From assembly GCA_028023455.1 (NCBI GenBank), contig JAQFVV010006294.1, positions 3,995,001-4,059,000 of the forward strand: a stretch of 64,000 nt of DNA, given 5' to 3'. Below are positions 22,950 to 35,793 of this stretch, piece by piece. How positions within the stretch are numbered: position 1 is the first letter of the stretch; each line of letters opens with the position of its first letter. Position numbers and translations under genes: made by a program. This DNA comes from Epiperipatus broadwayi (lineage: Eukaryota > Onychophora > Udeonychophora > Euonychophora > Peripatidae). The notes beneath the pieces were generated by a model, which was not told the origin of the DNA, made no database searches, and was given only the letters and a program-made list of their open reading frames with translations.

Positions 22950-24700
22950 TTTTGCAGCAGAGATTTTTTTCTGAAATACTTCAACATGTATTCTATTCTC
23001 ACTCATATTCTTTAATGACAGGAATCATTAATGCATCATATTAGAATAACTTTGAGAAATTTTTTATAAAATAAACAAGATCTATCTTTTTTATGATAGT
23101 TATGGTCAAATTTGCCAAAAGATACTTTTTTAGAAAGTCTTGTTATTCATTTATTTCAAGTGTCTAATTCAATGAAGAAATATACAACAGTAGATTCTAT
23201 ATCAGCACTTCCAGAAAATAAAGAACATAATGATTAGTCTTAAGATTTTATCATGATATTTTCAGTATCTTATTAAGTATCTTTAAATATTAAAAATGTT
23301 CACTGTCTGTATTAAGTCAAAAGGAATTTATACCTTACTTTCATATAATAATTTTGTCACAATAATAGAGCAGTTATATAAATTTAATGGTAAGATTTTT
23401 AACTCATTAAATGTGGAAATAGATTGCATATCACCTCTCAACATCTAAGTTCATCTTTTACTTTAAAAATTATTAAAATAGTTAAGTTGAATTACAATTT
23501 TCAACTTATAAACATTCATATTAAAACCTATTGAAGATTTTTATTCTATTATTGGTTGATAAAGCACCAAAGTTTTTTTTTAATATTAATTGCTGATTGA
23601 ATCCTTATGAATGCATTCAAAACATTAAAAAATATATATCAGTCATAATTTGAATCAATAAGAATATCAAAATCATTAGCATACTGTGAATTCAAAACTA
23701 AGAAGATGAAACACTTGTTTTAGCATAAAATTAATTCAAAATAAAAGTTCTGACATCAAAATCTGTATTGCACTCTGATGCCTGCCTCATGAAGACCTAT
23801 AAATGTTTTCCAAAGTATATTGTCATAAAAAATAAAATTGTATCTAATACATATCATTGTTTGATATCAATTCCCATTTTTAATTCCTCAATTTTTTCCC
23901 CATTGGTTGTATTGCTTCCTGTCATATTGTGTAGAGGAGTATAATATAAAATAGCTTCTACTGACAAGCATGTAATTTCAAACATTGCTTTGACCATGTT
24001 TATAAAAGCAGTATATAAATCATATCATTTTTATGATACTTTTCTTGCATTTTTCTGGCCATAAAGATCATGTCTTGGATTCTCTAAATGTCCCATCTGA
24101 AGTTTTGATAATCATTTATGTATGATTTGGAAGCAAACTAATCAATAAAATTCCTTAAAGTACATTTGCTATGTTTGATAATAATAGTATTCCATAATAA
24201 TTACTAAAGTCTCTCCACCCAATGATTTTATTATTTTGGAACAATAGATGCAGCTTTATGATCATGTAGAACAATTTTATGAGTCTTTATTTTTCTAAAA
24301 AAATGTTATTAGTTTAGCTAGGATATAACATTTTCCCATCATATTTTAAACCTTTTCTAGATAGTCCATCATCTTTTATATTTTAAAAATTAAAATAATT
24401 AATTTAACTTTATCACACTGAATATTTCCAAATTTAAATGAACCATATGTTGAATATACCATGAAGAGCAATCTTCATAACTCCTTTATCATTATTTAAA
24501 AGATGATCAAAATATTCTGTTTGAAATATAATCATTATCATATAAAAAGTATTATCCACTAATTTAATAGGATTATGATATTTTGTTACTTTCATTGCAT
24601 CTATAATCCTTACAATTTAAAAGATCACCTTTGAAATTTTAATCCACCAACTATAGAATAAAAAAGTTGCTCTTGACTTATATTGTTTAAATGGGGAATT
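22950..24700 (-). pseudogene. Decayed LINE reverse transcriptase
   Basis: Translating the minus strand across several frames gives, in order, SNYYGILLLSNIANVL (RT block with xNYRGISLLSxxxKV in relatives; about 24170-24220), ARKMQEKYHK (about 24045), GIRVQYRFDVRTFI with YAKT (about 23705-23775) and an ANDFDIL segment at the YADD position (about 23665). Weaker thumb-region similarity runs down to about 22950. These match non-LTR reverse transcriptases of the jockey/CR1-like type. Every motif is interrupted by stops or shifts, so this is an old fossil. No ORF over 60 codons survives. Confidence 0.7.
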
Positions 24701-25500
24701 TGATTTGTTGTCTAGAGAGGGGGTGTGTGTCTACAGTTAATGAAGAATTGGAAGTACTAAATTATACAACTTCTAAACTATTTTTAGATCTTCATAACTG
24801 TTCAAGCAAGTTGATGTAGGTTCAAAATTTTAGACTGATTTAAATTTCAAGTTTTTAGCTTAATAAATCAATAGAAAATCCACAAAAAGATGGATTTTAT
24901 CTATACAAGTAATATTAATAATAGGTTATAGGGATATTCTTTTGGTTGATTAAACTTTAGATGTTGGGCTATGAAATATATTTGGAAACCAATTAACTAT
25001 TGGCAAATTATGGTTTTAAATATATATATATATATGCATTTATATATTTAACGATTATCTGGGGTCACTATTTCATTTTCTTTAGTCATTAGTAGAGGGC
25101 TGTAATTTAAATATATCCAAAAAGTGTTTAGTTGGGTTTAACCATTTATTTATATTATCATGTGCTCTATCCATAGAGTTAATGAATTATGTCTCCCTCT
25201 TGAATTTTATGTACTCTGTCCTTTGGCTGGAAATATTTTAAAGAAAAATTATAATATAAATTTTTGTCTATCATTATTATTACAAAAGAAGGGATTTTCA
25301 TATATATCTGTATATGGTTGTAGGGTAATAGCCTGCAGCTCAATCAGTGAATCCTTGTAGAATCTTGCTAGTAAACTAGTAAAAGTTTCTTTTTGTCTGT
25401 CATTCGCTATCATTAAAACTTTGTAGTATTGTTTGTTTTTCTTTGTGTGACACACATGTATAAATCTGGTCATTATATATATCTACTTGTTAAAATTCAT
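24701..25500. other. No gene seen
   Basis: AT-rich. A 66-codon plus frame at 25160 and a 74-codon minus frame at 25249 overlap and look like chance. Confidence 0.45.
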
Positions 25501-25504
25501 TTTG

Positions 25505-25675
25505 TGGTCTTATCTCTCCCTGACCACCGTGCCTACATTAGGAATAAATTCTAGTGAGTTTTGGGGAGTAAAACGCTTAGTAGCAATCTGAAGGAGTAGG
25601 TGAGGTTTGAACCCCTTCAACCTGCATTTCTAGGTTAGGTTAAAGCAGCTCTACTTTTCATACCATTACAATAGA
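25505..25675 (-). repeat. tRNA-derived SINE, copy 1
   Basis: On the minus strand the unit begins ATTGTAATGGTATGAAAAG (A-box-like), continues through an anticodon-arm-like CTGCTTTAACC, and has the B-box GGGGTTCAAACCTC (complement of about 25603-25616). A non-tRNA body ends near TCAGGGAGAGATAAG. A second copy at 40125-40292 matches over its whole length, which makes this a real family. Confidence 0.8.
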
Positions 25676-25702
25676 TACTCTAAAGAGTTCTCTCTCCTTT
25701 CC

Positions 25703-26990
25703 TCATTTAAACAACTTAATCTTTATTAAATTTGAAGTCATTGACCCTCCTACTTTATATTCCTCTCTAAATTTACTACCAACTCGCTCTAATAGTTTCT
25801 CAATGTATGAATCACTAATTACAGTAGGTTTCATCCTCACTGACTGACTATACTCTGCCATACACTTATTCTTATTTGCACTTATGCTAATATTATTCTG
25901 ATTTGAATTCTGATTTGGCAGATACTGCAACTTTACATCAAAATGATCTTGTTAATTTCTCTATCTTCTGATACAGATCATCAATCTTAGGTGTCATATA
26001 GTCCATGACATAAGCTTTCTGTTCTTTATCTACTTTATTCAACATGACATTTAATTCCTGTTGATCAATTCTAGGTTCATCTAAGTTACTAGACTTGTTC
26101 CTTTGAACCATTTCCTCTCTAAGGCTATCCATCTGACTCACTATGTCTTTCCTAATATTTTGATTAATTTGAACATAATCATTGATAGTACTTCATTTAA
26201 CTTCAATAATTTCCTTCTAAAAAGACTAAATTTATTGTCAATGTTAATGGTTTTATCCACACAGCTCAAGACAACTTGCTTATATTCTTTCCACATCTAT
26301 AACTCCTAATTTTACATTGGTAGCTTCTTTATATGATTCCAATTTGACTACTACTTCTTCTAATCCTGTATTAATTTCTTCATAAGTTACTTAGCATTCT
26401 TATCTACTATTTCCTATACAGATTGATATACTTTACTGTGGAACTCACTTCCTTAATAATTCAGTTTTTTCTTTACTTTCTTCTATAGATTTTTTTACTT
26501 GATCCTTTAATCCCTGCAAACCTTGACAACCCTCCTGTTTTACGACTTCCATAGATTTGCCCACCTTTTCTATCCTATCTTCTAATGATGTAAATCCTAC
26601 ACTCTATATTAAATTTTTCTATTTTATTTTTGAAAGCCATTACCATTTGTTATTTTCAACAGATTTATTTATCTTCTTTTCTAAATGTTTATTGTCTTCA
26701 TTTAGACTTTCCACAGATCTTTTACTGTCTTCTTTTAAATCTTCTAAAGATTTATACATATGCATCATTATTTCCATCACTGATGGTATTTCCTTATCTA
26801 TCTGAGTCTGAAAAGTCTCTTTCTCCTTGATTACAGTTTCAATTCTTGTTATTGCATCATCGTCACTAACTCTAGAAGCATTGACAACTTCATCTCTCAC
26901 AACCATTAACCTAAAATCTCACCATCCTCTTCTTCAACATAAAGATTGCTAACCTCAGGGGTTAGGGAGCTTTCCTCCATAATTTTCTCG
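25703..26990 (-). pseudogene. Coiled-coil protein relic, possibly retroelement ORF1 or gag
   Basis: Reading the minus strand from about 26990 down, three frames (26906-26640, 26141-25938, 25930-25703) and the broken stretches between them encode one long Lys/Glu/Asp-rich protein with strong heptad character. Examples are KSLEDLKEDSKRSVESL, VGKSMEVVKQEG, QKAYVMDYMTPKIDDLYQ and SYIEKLLERVGSKF. Stops and shifts break it about every 80-100 codons. The SINE copy 1 lies immediately downstream in the same orientation. I see no zinc knuckle, RT or endonuclease. A LINE ORF1 or a structural gag would fit, as would a retrocopied host coiled-coil gene. Confidence 0.5.
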
Positions 26991-29540
26991 GAAGTATCTT
27001 CAAGTTTATTTATTTTATCAACACAACTGTATTTTTATGGATCCTATGCAAAACAACATCGAAGATAGTCTTTTTTATACCCAAATTTAATTACTTTGTT
27101 TTTGGGTTTCCTGACTACCAAGAACCTGCACATCTACTCTCTCTTTCAGAGAACATATCCTCTGCTGACTGATCTACACCTATATCACCTTGCCTCTCAT
27201 TTTTTCCAAAAAAAAATTTTCATATCCATTGTCTAATTATATCTTACATAGTTACAAATGGCATTACAACTATCTGAAATGAGAAGTATTCATAATAGAG
27301 ATTAAATTGAGATGTGTAGTCAAAAAAAAAAAATTTTTTTAATATAGAATTATTTTGGCCTTGTGTTCTTATTTTAAACTTTTATATGATTATGTTTATT
27401 GTTGTTTTATTTCTTGATTGGTGTTGTAAATGAATACAGCCATAAAACAGCTTAATTTTTCAGTTCTAAGACATTATATGTATTAATTTTTCAGTTCTAA
27501 TACATTATATGTATTATAACTTAGGTCAGTGTTTAAACCTGCAATAAGATTTTTTTTCTTGGTAAATATGTTTGTTAATAATAATAAGGGATTACTGTGA
27601 GATAGGAACAAGAATATTGATGATTATAAATTGTAAAACAGTAATTTCATGCATATTTGGAGAGTTCATGTTATAGAAAATCTATGATTTTGGAGATTGG
27701 ATTTGGTATTTGATTGTTGGAGTTTGGTTGGCTACATTGCATTTTTTGATGATGAATGGAGAGTTTTGTCATTGCCTTGAGGATGCTGTGTATTCATGCA
27801 ATTCATGACTGATCAATCTCATTCGCTGCTCCAACTCAATTTAGGATTTATTATTTATCATGAAGCAGTTAACAGTAGTCCTGTCATGATCTCAGCCTCT
27901 AAGTCTCCTAGAAAGTGAGCAAGGCATAGTTTTTTTTAAATATTCAGCCTCTAAAACATGAAAGAAACAGGTCACTGCAACGGAGTTTGCATTATTTTAT
28001 CAAGGGTTTGTAATAGCTTAAAGTGATTGAATTGGAATGACTTTCTGGGTGTTTGTGGTGCATGTGTGCTTAAAGTGCTGTGACTGAATTTTTTTATTTG
28101 TCTCAGAATTGTGAGCTGCTGGTCATTCTGTTTGCTGTAAGATCTCTAGAAGAATAGATGAGTATACAATTTGAAGTATGAACTCTGTTATGAATATATG
28201 CATGTATATGCATGTACTATGTAAATTATTAGATGGGTAATTAAATAATGGGTATAGAAAAAGAAAGATTTTTTTTTGGAAGACAAGGAGAGAAAGTTAT
28301 AGCAGCAGAGAGCCATGAGAGGAAGTTTTAGCAGCAGAGCATAATAAGTTTTATTGCTTCTTAAAAGCCACACATAATGACAGGGTAGAAAAGATCTTTT
28401 GTTGGATGGTCTCCAATGACTGAGCCCAAGAATTATATATATGCACATTAGGAGGAGTTAAATCTGAAAAGTGTTTAAAATCATTCTATGGCTGATCTCC
28501 AAAGTCAAAAGACTTTGAATCCTGTTATTGTTTCACTTTTGACGTGGCTGAATTCAAATACAAGCACAAAGTAAAAATGCTGAAATTTATATTTAAAAGC
28601 AAAAATATCAATGTGTCTGTGCGTTTATCGTGTGTTTATTTTAAAAATTAAAATGTTTCTATGATATGATTTCTTTTCACTCATTAGAGATATGAACACA
28701 CACATATCATGCTATATAATATTAACATTGAGTTGAAGCTTCATTAAGGGGGAAGAGCTTTGGTTATTATCATTATTATTTTGTAATTAATTTTATTATT
28801 AATTATGTAAATTTTCTATTTGTTAACTAGTAATAAATTTTAATTTGTTTTTATTAAAAGTTTATATATTTCTTAGACTTAATCATTGTCTTATGAAGTT
28901 AGTTTAGTCATCATCATCATTGATGGATATCAATCATAAACATAGTTTAAATATAATATTTTGGTAAATAATTATAGACTGGTAAAAGATAAAATTTGTG
29001 TTGTGAGTTAGATGTAAAGCTATGGCTGGAAGCATCATTATCATCATCATCATCTTATTAATCAATAGTCTAAATAAATGTGTTTAATGGCCATATATAA
29101 ATTATAGATCTCACGGTGGTTTGTTTATTATTTTTGAGCCATCATAAGAAATATGACTACCATCGAAGCATCCGATAATCTATGGCATTAAATGTGAGCT
29201 AGTAATACTTATGATAATATTGAATATGAATTTGTGATGTTAAACTCTTATGTGATAATTTGTCTGAGAATTTATTTGCACAACTAGAGAATAATAAGGA
29301 TGTTTTTCCCTTAATACAAATGCACATGATATGTTTATAAAATGGAAAATTCTACACACTGTTATTAATAATGTACCAACTGAGGTTCAAACCCAGTAGA
29401 GTATAAGTAGGTATCTAATGTAAGTTTATCTAAGTTTTGATAGCCTAGTGGCCCCCATATACATATAAGAAAACATTGAATAAAAAGAGATACTAGATTA
29501 TTTTCTGGCTCCCAACTGAGTTATCTTTTTATTTAGTTAC
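26991..29540. other. No gene seen; small local duplications
   Basis: A 32-bp tandem pair (TTTTTCAGTTCTAA with CATTATATGTATTA) lies at about 27457-27520, and an imperfect pair with AGTTTTAGCAGCAGAG at about 28291-28341. (CAT)n runs occur near 28910 and 29036. No coding similarity is seen. Confidence 0.5.
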
Positions 29541-29542
29541 AA

Positions 29543-29808
29543 TATATTAACTAATTTTACATCACATATATTTATTAAGTTAACGTATGTATTCTAATGA
29601 TCAACTAGTTTTTTTTTGTTTTTTCTTGTTAGATAAGTAACTTTTATCTTTGTTATTTTTTTTATTATTGTTCTGGTTATTTCTATCTGTAATGCAGCAT
29701 TTAGGCAAGCAATAATTATATATATTAACTAATTTTACCTCACATATATTTATAATGTTAACTATGTATTCTAACGATCAACTAGTTTTTTTCTTGTTAT
29801 ATATATTG
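29543..29808 (+). repeat. Imperfect direct repeat of about 85 bp
   Basis: The segment ATATATTAACTAATTTTAC ... GATCAACTAGTTTTTTT occurs at 29543-29620 and again at about 29718-29796, with a few differences and about 90 bp between copies. Confidence 0.75.
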
Positions 29809-30301
29809 ATGTATCATTAGCATACCTACAAAATCAACAAGTTTTATTATTTATTAGTTCATTGGTGATGTGGAATATATGTATATAAGTGAGAAGTTGG
29901 ATAATAGAGTTTAAAATAAGTATAAAAAAAACTTTATTTTTTTAACCTCACCCCGCTATATAAGACAGAACTTGTTTGTAAATAAGTTATAAAAGTTTTT
30001 TTTTTGACTCTAAAAAGATTTTTCAACCATCTTCCCCTGCATTTGTTTTTATTAACTGGGTTTTTTTTAAAAAAAAAAAAAAAAGAGAGAAGGAGAATAC
30101 TTTGCCAGTTATTTATTTATACATTGTTAAACCCTAGATACATTGTTTAATTTCACGATGAGAAAAGCACTCATTTATGTATATACTTTACTGATTTTTT
30201 TAGATAAGTACTTCACAATTTGTTATTTTATATATGTATACTTAATCAAACCAAATGCTTATTAAATAATTATGCATTAGAAGATGCGTTATATAATGTA
30301 C

Positions 30302-30455
30302 TGGTCAATGTATTGTCCACCCAACACGACCTAAACCCGAAGTCGGATTCGAACCCAGTTAAACCAAAAGAATTAAATCCAAGACCAAACTGAATTTCGA
30401 ACCCAATTCATGAGCTCAGATCAAATCTAATGGACAACACATATTGACGGCACGT
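30302..30455. mobile_element. Small element with inverted ends (MITE-like)
   Basis: GGTCAATGTATTGTCCA (about 30303) and TGGACAACACATATTGAC (about 30431-30448) are imperfect inverted repeats bounding about 150 bp. Two TTCGAACCCA motifs lie inside, which could be B-boxes on the minus strand. No clear target duplication is seen. Confidence 0.35.
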
Positions 30456-31305
30456 GACTATGCGCCAAGAAACTAGCTCAACAGATATGACGATTTCTGA
30501 GCCCCCTTATCTGATTCTAATTAACGCATAATAAAATGACTACGGATATTTCTAAGTAAATTCATATATGTATGTTTGGGTTGCCAATACAGACCGTGAA
30601 CATTCATATTTAAAAATAATTGAGAAAGTCAAGCTAAGTAGGTTATATAAAATATTTAATAGAAGTAAATATTTGTTCAAAATTTATGATAAGCATTATA
30701 TATTATCTCTAGTCTTTGGAGCGTGAATTACAATTTACAATAAGTAGTGGCAGTCGTGCTCATATACCAATAATTAATACACAAGTATTGAAGAAGGATA
30801 TATGTCTATGCCCCGACAATTAGACAAAGATAAATAAAGGTATTTTATTTGGAAAGAAATTATGATTTTAATTTTATAAAAGAAAGATGTGAGATTCATT
30901 TTCACACATCCATAAATCTATTGAAGAGTCTGATAAATACTCAGGGTATAACTTCAATATTTAACAAAGAACTTATTTAAATTTATAGATGAATATAAAC
31001 TTGTTTGATTTTAATGAAATTAATTCATTACGATTTATAAGCAGAAGATTGGGGCTTTATGGGAACTGAGAAATAATATGATACTAACGAATTGCGAGCA
31101 GCAAACACAAATATGAAATATAATGGTTTGTCGGTGATTTGAGAAAAAAAGGGCGGCTTGTATTCAACAAGTCTTTTCTGCCCTGCAAATGATCCATGGA
31201 ACACAGGAAAAGCCAGGTCAGGACACAGTTGTGAACCTTTGGTGTTCCAATATAGTAACGAGCGAGGAGGAAGTGATTTCTTTCTATATGTTTAAAGTAA
31301 CGATA

Positions 31306-31786
31306 TGCTTATGCTATATACATATACATTTGGTTTATGATAAATAGTGACCTTGTACTTATCGCGTAACGTAAATTCTTCTCCACAAAAAATATAAAGA
31401 GAGTGCTGCTGTCAATTATGATTTCCAGGATATATGCCCGATAAGATGAGTATAGTATAAAACTGGTGGTGGAGATTTATCGCTCTCAGTTCCCGGGATG
31501 TTACCAGTACAAGGCCTAAAGGAAAATATGAATTCCATAGTAGAGAAAGCAGTAGATAAAATGGCTACTGTGGCAAGGCATGAAAATAAGGACTGGTAAA
31601 TAGCGAACATTGTTTATATAAGTAAGTAAATAAACTAAATGAAATCTTGTGTGTTTTATTTTATATTATAATTATATGTCCATGTTGTTGAAAATAGTTA
31701 TTAAAATATATAGAATTATAAATGAGAGTAAATTGTATTTATTGCTATCTTACTGGTTAAACTTAATTAAACCCTAAGACATAGCA
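31306..31786 (+). repeat. 5' LTR of gypsy element 2
   Basis: It starts TGCTTATGCTATATAC and ends ACATAGCA. It matches 35794-36265 over its full length, with shared blocks AATATAAAGAGAG and GATAAAATGGCTACTG. The 5' copy has six extra bases near its start. Confidence 0.9.
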
Positions 31787-31789
31787 GAA

Positions 31790-31807
31790 TGGTGCAGTTG
31801 TACAGGA
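31790..31807 (+). other. Primer binding site, gypsy element 2
   Basis: TGGTGCAGTTGTACAGGA starts three bases past the LTR end and is closely similar to the site of element 1 at 2020. Confidence 0.7.
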
Positions 31808-31885
31808 TTAGAAGCCCAAGATTAAAGTGAGGCACTCGTAAAAAACATTATGTATAAAAAACAACATGGCGCCATAAACACTATA

Positions 31886-32560
31886 ATGCACGAGTTCGAT
31901 GTAAATGATGTCGACTAGTGGAAGAGTTATATTGAACAAGCAGAATATTATATGTTCATAAATAAAATTGAGAATGATAGATATAAGATTTCCACACTAT
32001 TATATTTAGCAGGAAAAGACACAATCCAATTAGCAAACAGGATTAACAACCTGAAGCATCCTGAAGATTTCACATATCAGGAATTTATACAAAAATTGAA
32101 TGAATACTTGCTACTGAGTCTAAATGGATAGCATGTCTTAGACTGAAAAACAATGCAGTCACCACAAGAGAAATACATGGATTACAATCTTGCACTGTGA
32201 AAACTGGCCAAGGAATGTGAATATGGTCCAGAAATAAATGACACATTGTTGGAACAGTTCTTGTACGGAATAACGGATGAAAACTTCAGGAAAGTTTTAT
32301 TGAGTGATTCAGAATTAACATACAAAACAGTGATTGATAAATGTGTCATGCAAGAGGCCATGCTCAACATTGCATCAGAATATACCAGATCAAAATCACC
32401 GGAAAAGATCACTTTCAGTAGAGAAAAGAAAAAATTTGACTCCACGTCTTTTGGTGGACACACCAAACAACAAAATTGTACTTACTGTGGAAAATCTGGA
32501 CATATAAAAAGCTGTAGGCACAACATGTAGAAAATGTAATAAGAGAGGAGATTTAGTAGT
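31886..32560 (+). pseudogene. gag of gypsy element 2
   Basis: ATG at 31886 opens a frame interrupted by TAG at 31916. Further on it encodes WKSYIEQAEYYM, KISTLLYLAGKD, LLEQFLYGITDENFRK and one clear CCHC knuckle (CTYCGKSGHIKSC, about 32478-32517). These align with gag of element 1. Several additional stops lie at 32100-32240. A second knuckle is only partly readable after a shift. Confidence 0.88.
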
Positions 32561-32561
32561 C

Positions 32562-33860
32562 ATGTGTTATTATAAAGATGGTGAGGCACAGAGAAAAAAT
32601 GTAGACCCCAAACCCCGGGTAGGAATAGAATATAAAAAATCAACCATTAAGTTTGTATCAAAAGGCAACAATAAAACAGATCACATTCTTCTGGATTTGC
32701 AGGTCTGTGGAAAAGCAATCACAATGGAAGTGGATAGTGGAGCTGGATTGTCGTTGATATCACTTAAGGATTGGACAGAGATTACTTGAGGCAGTAAATA
32801 TAAATTAACGCTACATAAGGCTGATACAATTGTAACAGGTATAAACAGAAACAAAGTTGATATCCTAGGAAAATTAACTGTGCATTGTGACACTTAGCTC
32901 CAGACATAAATCTTTGGCATTGTATATAGTTAATAAAGATATTAGTCCATTATTGGGCAGAAACTGGTTTGCCCCATTGGGCAGAAACTGGTTTGCCCCA
33001 TTGGGAATACACATAAATATACTAAAGACTGTCTTTTTAAAAAAAGAAATAAAAAAAATATCCGGAACTGTTTACATCAGGCCCAGCGGAAGTTAGAACA
33101 AGACCAATAGACATAGAATTAGTACCAGAAGCCAAAGCCATTGTCTGTAAGCCCAGAAAAGTACCATTTGCAATGAGGGAGAGAGTGGAAAAGGCAATAA
33201 TGGATTAATTATCAAAAGGAATATTAACACCCACTGAAGAATCATCCTGGGCAACTCCTATTGTAACCATAGTCAAACCAGATGGGAGTATAAGATTATG
33301 CGGGAATTATAGAATTACAGTCAACAAATATATAAACAAAGGTGCATACCCGATCCCAAGTGTAAAGGAAATACTGGCATCATTACAGAAGGCCAAGTAT
33401 TTTGCAAAAATTGATCTAAGAGCAGCTTTCCACAAGATCCCAGTAACAAAAAGTACATCCAAATTACTTACACTCACCATGCAAAAAAGGATTATATGCA
33501 TGTAATAAATTGCCATATGGGATAACTATTGCTCCAAATGTGTTCCAGGCCAAAAATTGTCATGCTATTCAGATCTATGGAAGGAGTGATACCTTATTTA
33601 GATGACAATTTTAATTATTGGTGCGACTGAGGCAGAACTCGAGAAACAGATAGATCAAGTTTGCTCAGGACTGTCTCAGGCCAAAGCAAAGCTTAATGTT
33701 AATAAATGCATTTGGTCAGCTCAAGAAATCAAGTTACTGGGACATATAATAAATGAAAATGGTCAAAAACCCGACCCCCAAAAAGTAAAGGTTCTAAAAA
33801 ATGGTACAAAACCAAAAACATCAAAAAACTGCATGAATTTTTAGGACTTAAAACTTTTAT
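32562..33860 (+). pseudogene. Protease and reverse transcriptase of gypsy element 2
   Basis: The protease motif MEVDSGAGLSLISL is at about 32724-32765. The protease-RT junction contains a perfect 24-bp tandem duplication (about 32957-33004) that repeats GRNWFAPL. RT blocks ATPIVTIVKPDGSIRLCG (about 33252), KIDLRAAFHKIPV (about 33409) and GHIINENGQ (about 33741) are present in shifting frames. The catalytic YLDD region near 33597 reads YLDD then shifts. The copy is non-functional. Confidence 0.9.
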
Positions 33861-33981
33861 GAGAGTTTTTTAGAAGGAAAGTCACACTTGCTGTTACCAC
33901 TATACTTGTTGTTAAAAAAGAAACCAATATATCTGGACTGATGCACGGGAGAATGATTTTAGAACTACAAAAGACTTATTA

Positions 33982-34400
33982 ATGTCAGAAGCACTACTGG
34001 TACATTACCAAAGTGACTGGGCAGTGAACATCATGACTAATGCATCTGAGTATGGTATGGGAGTGGTCATATTGCACTCATACTATGAAGGGGAGTGTCC
34101 AATAGCATTCACATCAAGAGTACTGGCAGCTGCAGAAAAAAATTATAGCCAGATAGACAAGAAAGTATTGGCAGTGATTTTTGCGGTAAAAAAATTCCAC
34201 CAATATGTGTATGGCCATAACATCACCATCTATACATATCATTGCCCCTTAACAGGGATTTTTGGTGGTGAAAAGAGATCTATAGAACCCCAAGTCAACA
34301 TATGGTGTGATGGACAAACTTCATGTCACAATATGACTATAAACTAATATACAAACCTGGGAAAACAATCGCACATGCAGATGCATTGTCTAGGCTGCCA
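33982..34400 (+). pseudogene. RNase H of gypsy element 2
   Basis: The frame includes MTNASEYGMGVVILH, in which the first catalytic Asp of the TADAS motif is replaced by Asn. It also has KNYSQIDKKVLAVIF and HQYVYG. A shift leads to YKPGKTIAHADALSRLP. The Asn change alone would be expected to damage catalysis. Confidence 0.88.
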
Positions 34401-35360
34401 GACACCACAGAAAGGGTATTCAAAACTAAAGAGATAAACTACATTGACACATTACAGTCAAAGGAGATAAATAGCATGACTATAAAGGAATGGACAAGAA
34501 AAAATGATGGTTATGTACAGTTCATAAAGTGGATCAGAAATGGGTGGCCAAAGAAATGCCCTAGTGAATTGAGCAAAGCTATCTGGATAGCTAGGGATAA
34601 ACTTTCTGTGAGCAATGGATGCATCTTAAATAATGACAGAGTGTTAGTACCTATTGAAGGTAGGCCTCAAGTCCTAAATCGACTTCATCAAGGACATCCA
34701 GGAGTGGTATGAATGAAAGCCCTCACACGGTCATATGTATGGTGGCCAAACTTAACAAATGAAATAGAGACCTGGGCAAAAAATTGCAGGAACTGCCAAC
34801 AAGTGGCCAGATTACCACCAAAGCATTATGAAACATGGGAACCACCTAAGTCTCCATGGACATGCATTCATCTAGATCACATTGGATCTTGGATGGACAC
34901 CTGATATTAGTGATCGGTGCTTTTTCTCGATGGACAGAGTATCAAATAGTTAAGGATGCTAGTGCAGACTGTACCATCCAAGTGTTAAATGAATTATTTG
35001 CTATACATTGTTATCCAGAAACTATTATGACAGACAACGGTTCAGGTTTCACTTCAAGAAAATTTATGGATTTTCTAAACAAGGGAGGAATTAAACACCT
35101 TCTTACACCCCCTTATCATCCTGAAAGCAATGGGATAGTGGGACAAGGAGTACAGCACTTAAAAAACACATTAAAAAACTTTCAGAACAAAAACATAGCA
35201 GAAGCCTTGGTACAGGCTATGTATGCTCAACACTTTATTCCAAACACTGCAATGGGTAAAACTCCAGTGGAGCTATTGATGTGTCGGACATTCAGGACCC
35301 ATTTGACAAAGCTACTACCTGGAAACACTAGAAAAAAAATAATAATACCAAAGTGGTAAA
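34401..35360 (+). pseudogene. Integrase of gypsy element 2
   Basis: The HHCC zinc domain (LHQGHPGVV, then CRNCQQ), broken by a stop at 34710, is followed by the core: HLDHIGSW (first Asp), MTDNGSGFTS (second Asp) and a NGIVGQGVQ segment. In that segment the usual catalytic Glu (NGLAE in element 1) is Gly. The C-terminal basic region is truncated by a stop at about 35357. Confidence 0.9.
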
Positions 35361-35779
35361 GTTTTTGCCAGGCGATTGTGTATGAGTGTTTGATGCTATA
35401 AAACACAAATGGAGACCAGGAGTTGTAAACCAGACATTGTATAGATAAATTTGTCTAATTGAGTTAGAAAGTGAAAAAGTGTTGAGAAAACATATAAACT
35501 TGAGAAAACATATAAACCTTCACCATCGTGGGGAGGGTTGTGAAACAAAGGAAGACAAAGCTATATGGCTGGAAATGAATCACATCATGAAGGGACTGAC
35601 TAAAGAAGAAAATAGGAAGAAAGATGAACCAGAATTGACCGAAGATGAAGTGACAGACTAAGAACTGGACTCACCAAGAGTGCAAAGGGAAAATAGAAAT
35701 GATAAACCTAAAATTTCCTGAATACGGAGCCCACCAGTTAAATTTAAGGACTATGTAGTAAAGTAATATGTATTACTAG

Positions 35780-35793
35780 AGAGGGAGAAGGAC
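35780..35793 (+). other. Polypurine tract, gypsy element 2
   Basis: GAGAGGGAGAAGGAC precedes the TGCTAT start of the 3' LTR. Confidence 0.75.

Noticed and set aside
30350-30365. GATTCGAACCCAG as the T-arm of a true tRNA gene on the minus strand
   Set aside because: No acceptor stem, D-arm or anticodon arm with proper pairing could be drawn around it.
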